Assembly: GCF_013761005.1 (NCBI RefSeq)
Contig: NZ_JACDUS010000004.1
Location: 303,390 to 367,389, forward strand
Source of the DNA: Desulfosalsimonas propionicica
Lineage (GTDB): Bacteria > Desulfobacterota > Desulfobacteria > Desulfobacterales > Desulfosalsimonadaceae
DNA length: 64,000 nt
Reading direction: 5' to 3'
The notes under the pieces are model-generated. The model saw only the letters and a list, made by a program, of their open reading frames with translations. It searched no databases and was not told the origin of the DNA. Position 1 is the first letter of the stretch, and every line of letters starts with the position of its first letter. Shown here piece by piece: positions 63,924 to 64,000 of the stretch. The position numbers and the translations under genes were made by a program.

Positions 63924-63964
63924 AAAAAAGCCCCGATGTCCAGTATTGGGGCATCGGGGCTTTT
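63924..63964 (-). terminator. Terminator of the rRNA operon
   Basis: On the minus strand AAAAGCCCCGATG and CATCGGGGCTTTT form a 13-base stem with a 13-base loop (63926-63964), followed by TTTTTTGTG. It lies just past the 5S 3' end. Confidence 0.88.
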
Positions 63965-63975
63965 ATGAAAAAAAA

Positions 63976-64000
63976 TCCGGCGGCGTCCTACTCTCCCACA
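63976..64000 (-). rRNA. 5S rRNA, 3' end only
   Basis: Read on the minus strand, the last 25 bases (TGTGGGAGAGTAGGACGCCG, then CCGGA) match the conserved 3' part of bacterial 5S rRNA (the GAGAGTAGG helix IV/V region and the closing strand). The rest lies beyond the window. An rRNA operon therefore extends to the right of this window, transcribed leftwards. Confidence 0.85.

Overview
The window looks like chromosome of an anaerobic Desulfobacterota member, probably Desulfobacterales; this is inferred from gene content, not measured phylogeny. Pointers are a Desulfovibrio-like lactate locus (permease, GlcD/GlcF-type D-lactate dehydrogenase, LutC, and a fused LutB-LutA protein), an EF-G of the mitochondrial/spdEFG1 type, many acyl-CoA enzymes, flavin-dependent ThyX, and GC-rich coding DNA. 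No phage, plasmid, CRISPR or transposase gene is visible. The window ends inside an rRNA operon: the last ~25 bases are the 3' end of a minus-strand 5S rRNA.

Layout. 1-2.5 kb: start of a NupC-type nucleoside transporter (cut by the edge), an MFS transporter, a PilZ protein and a glutaredoxin. 2.5-6 kb: an asparagine-synthetase-like enzyme coupled to a glutamate-cysteine-ligase-like enzyme, with a divergent gene for a bacterial CULT (cereblon ligand-binding) protein. 6-12 kb: fusA, then a tightly packed run of a RecA-like ATPase, mnmA, mtaB and a MerR regulator. 12-15.6 kb: TetR regulator, CaiB/racemase-family enzyme, isochorismatase-like hydrolase, membrane diguanylate cyclase. 15.6-23 kb: lactate uptake and oxidation operon (minus strand). 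23-29.3 kb: plus-strand beta-oxidation cluster of a hydratase-SDR-SCP2 fusion, an HMG-CoA-synthase-like-DUF35-SDR fusion and an SCPx-type thiolase. 29.3-39 kb: mixed genes including a lipase-like hydrolase, an AI-2E-family transporter, thyX, a zinc alcohol dehydrogenase, AsmA, glpD and an SBF-like transporter, plus a repeat-rich gap at 35.7-36.6 kb. 39-64 kb: mostly housekeeping: smc-ftsY, HU, acylphosphatase, ligA, glyQS, GHMP kinase, recO, mgtE, a RodZ-like protein, a SurA-like chaperone, mfd, tRNA-Thr(CGT), ihfA, and an NtrC-type two-component system next to the rRNA operon.

How the genes work together. Lactate enters through the permease and is oxidised by the two dehydrogenase systems. 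The 23-29 kb cluster, together with the racemase-like enzyme at 12.6 kb, resembles the enzyme set of peroxisomal branched-chain beta-oxidation, but with permuted and extra fusions. The synthetase-like protein of the second fusion carries Gln where the family nucleophile is Cys.

A family of palindromic, MITE-like repeats with ends resembling GATGGCGCCGTAAAAAGT is scattered over the window (about 1.7, 21.2, 39.2, 45.2, 47.8 and 51.0 kb). At 51.0 kb a repeat supplies the stop codon of the preceding gene. The strongest leads are the CULT protein, the Cys-less synthase-DUF35-SDR fusion, the permuted MFE-2, the AsnB/GCS2 pair, and the repeats.
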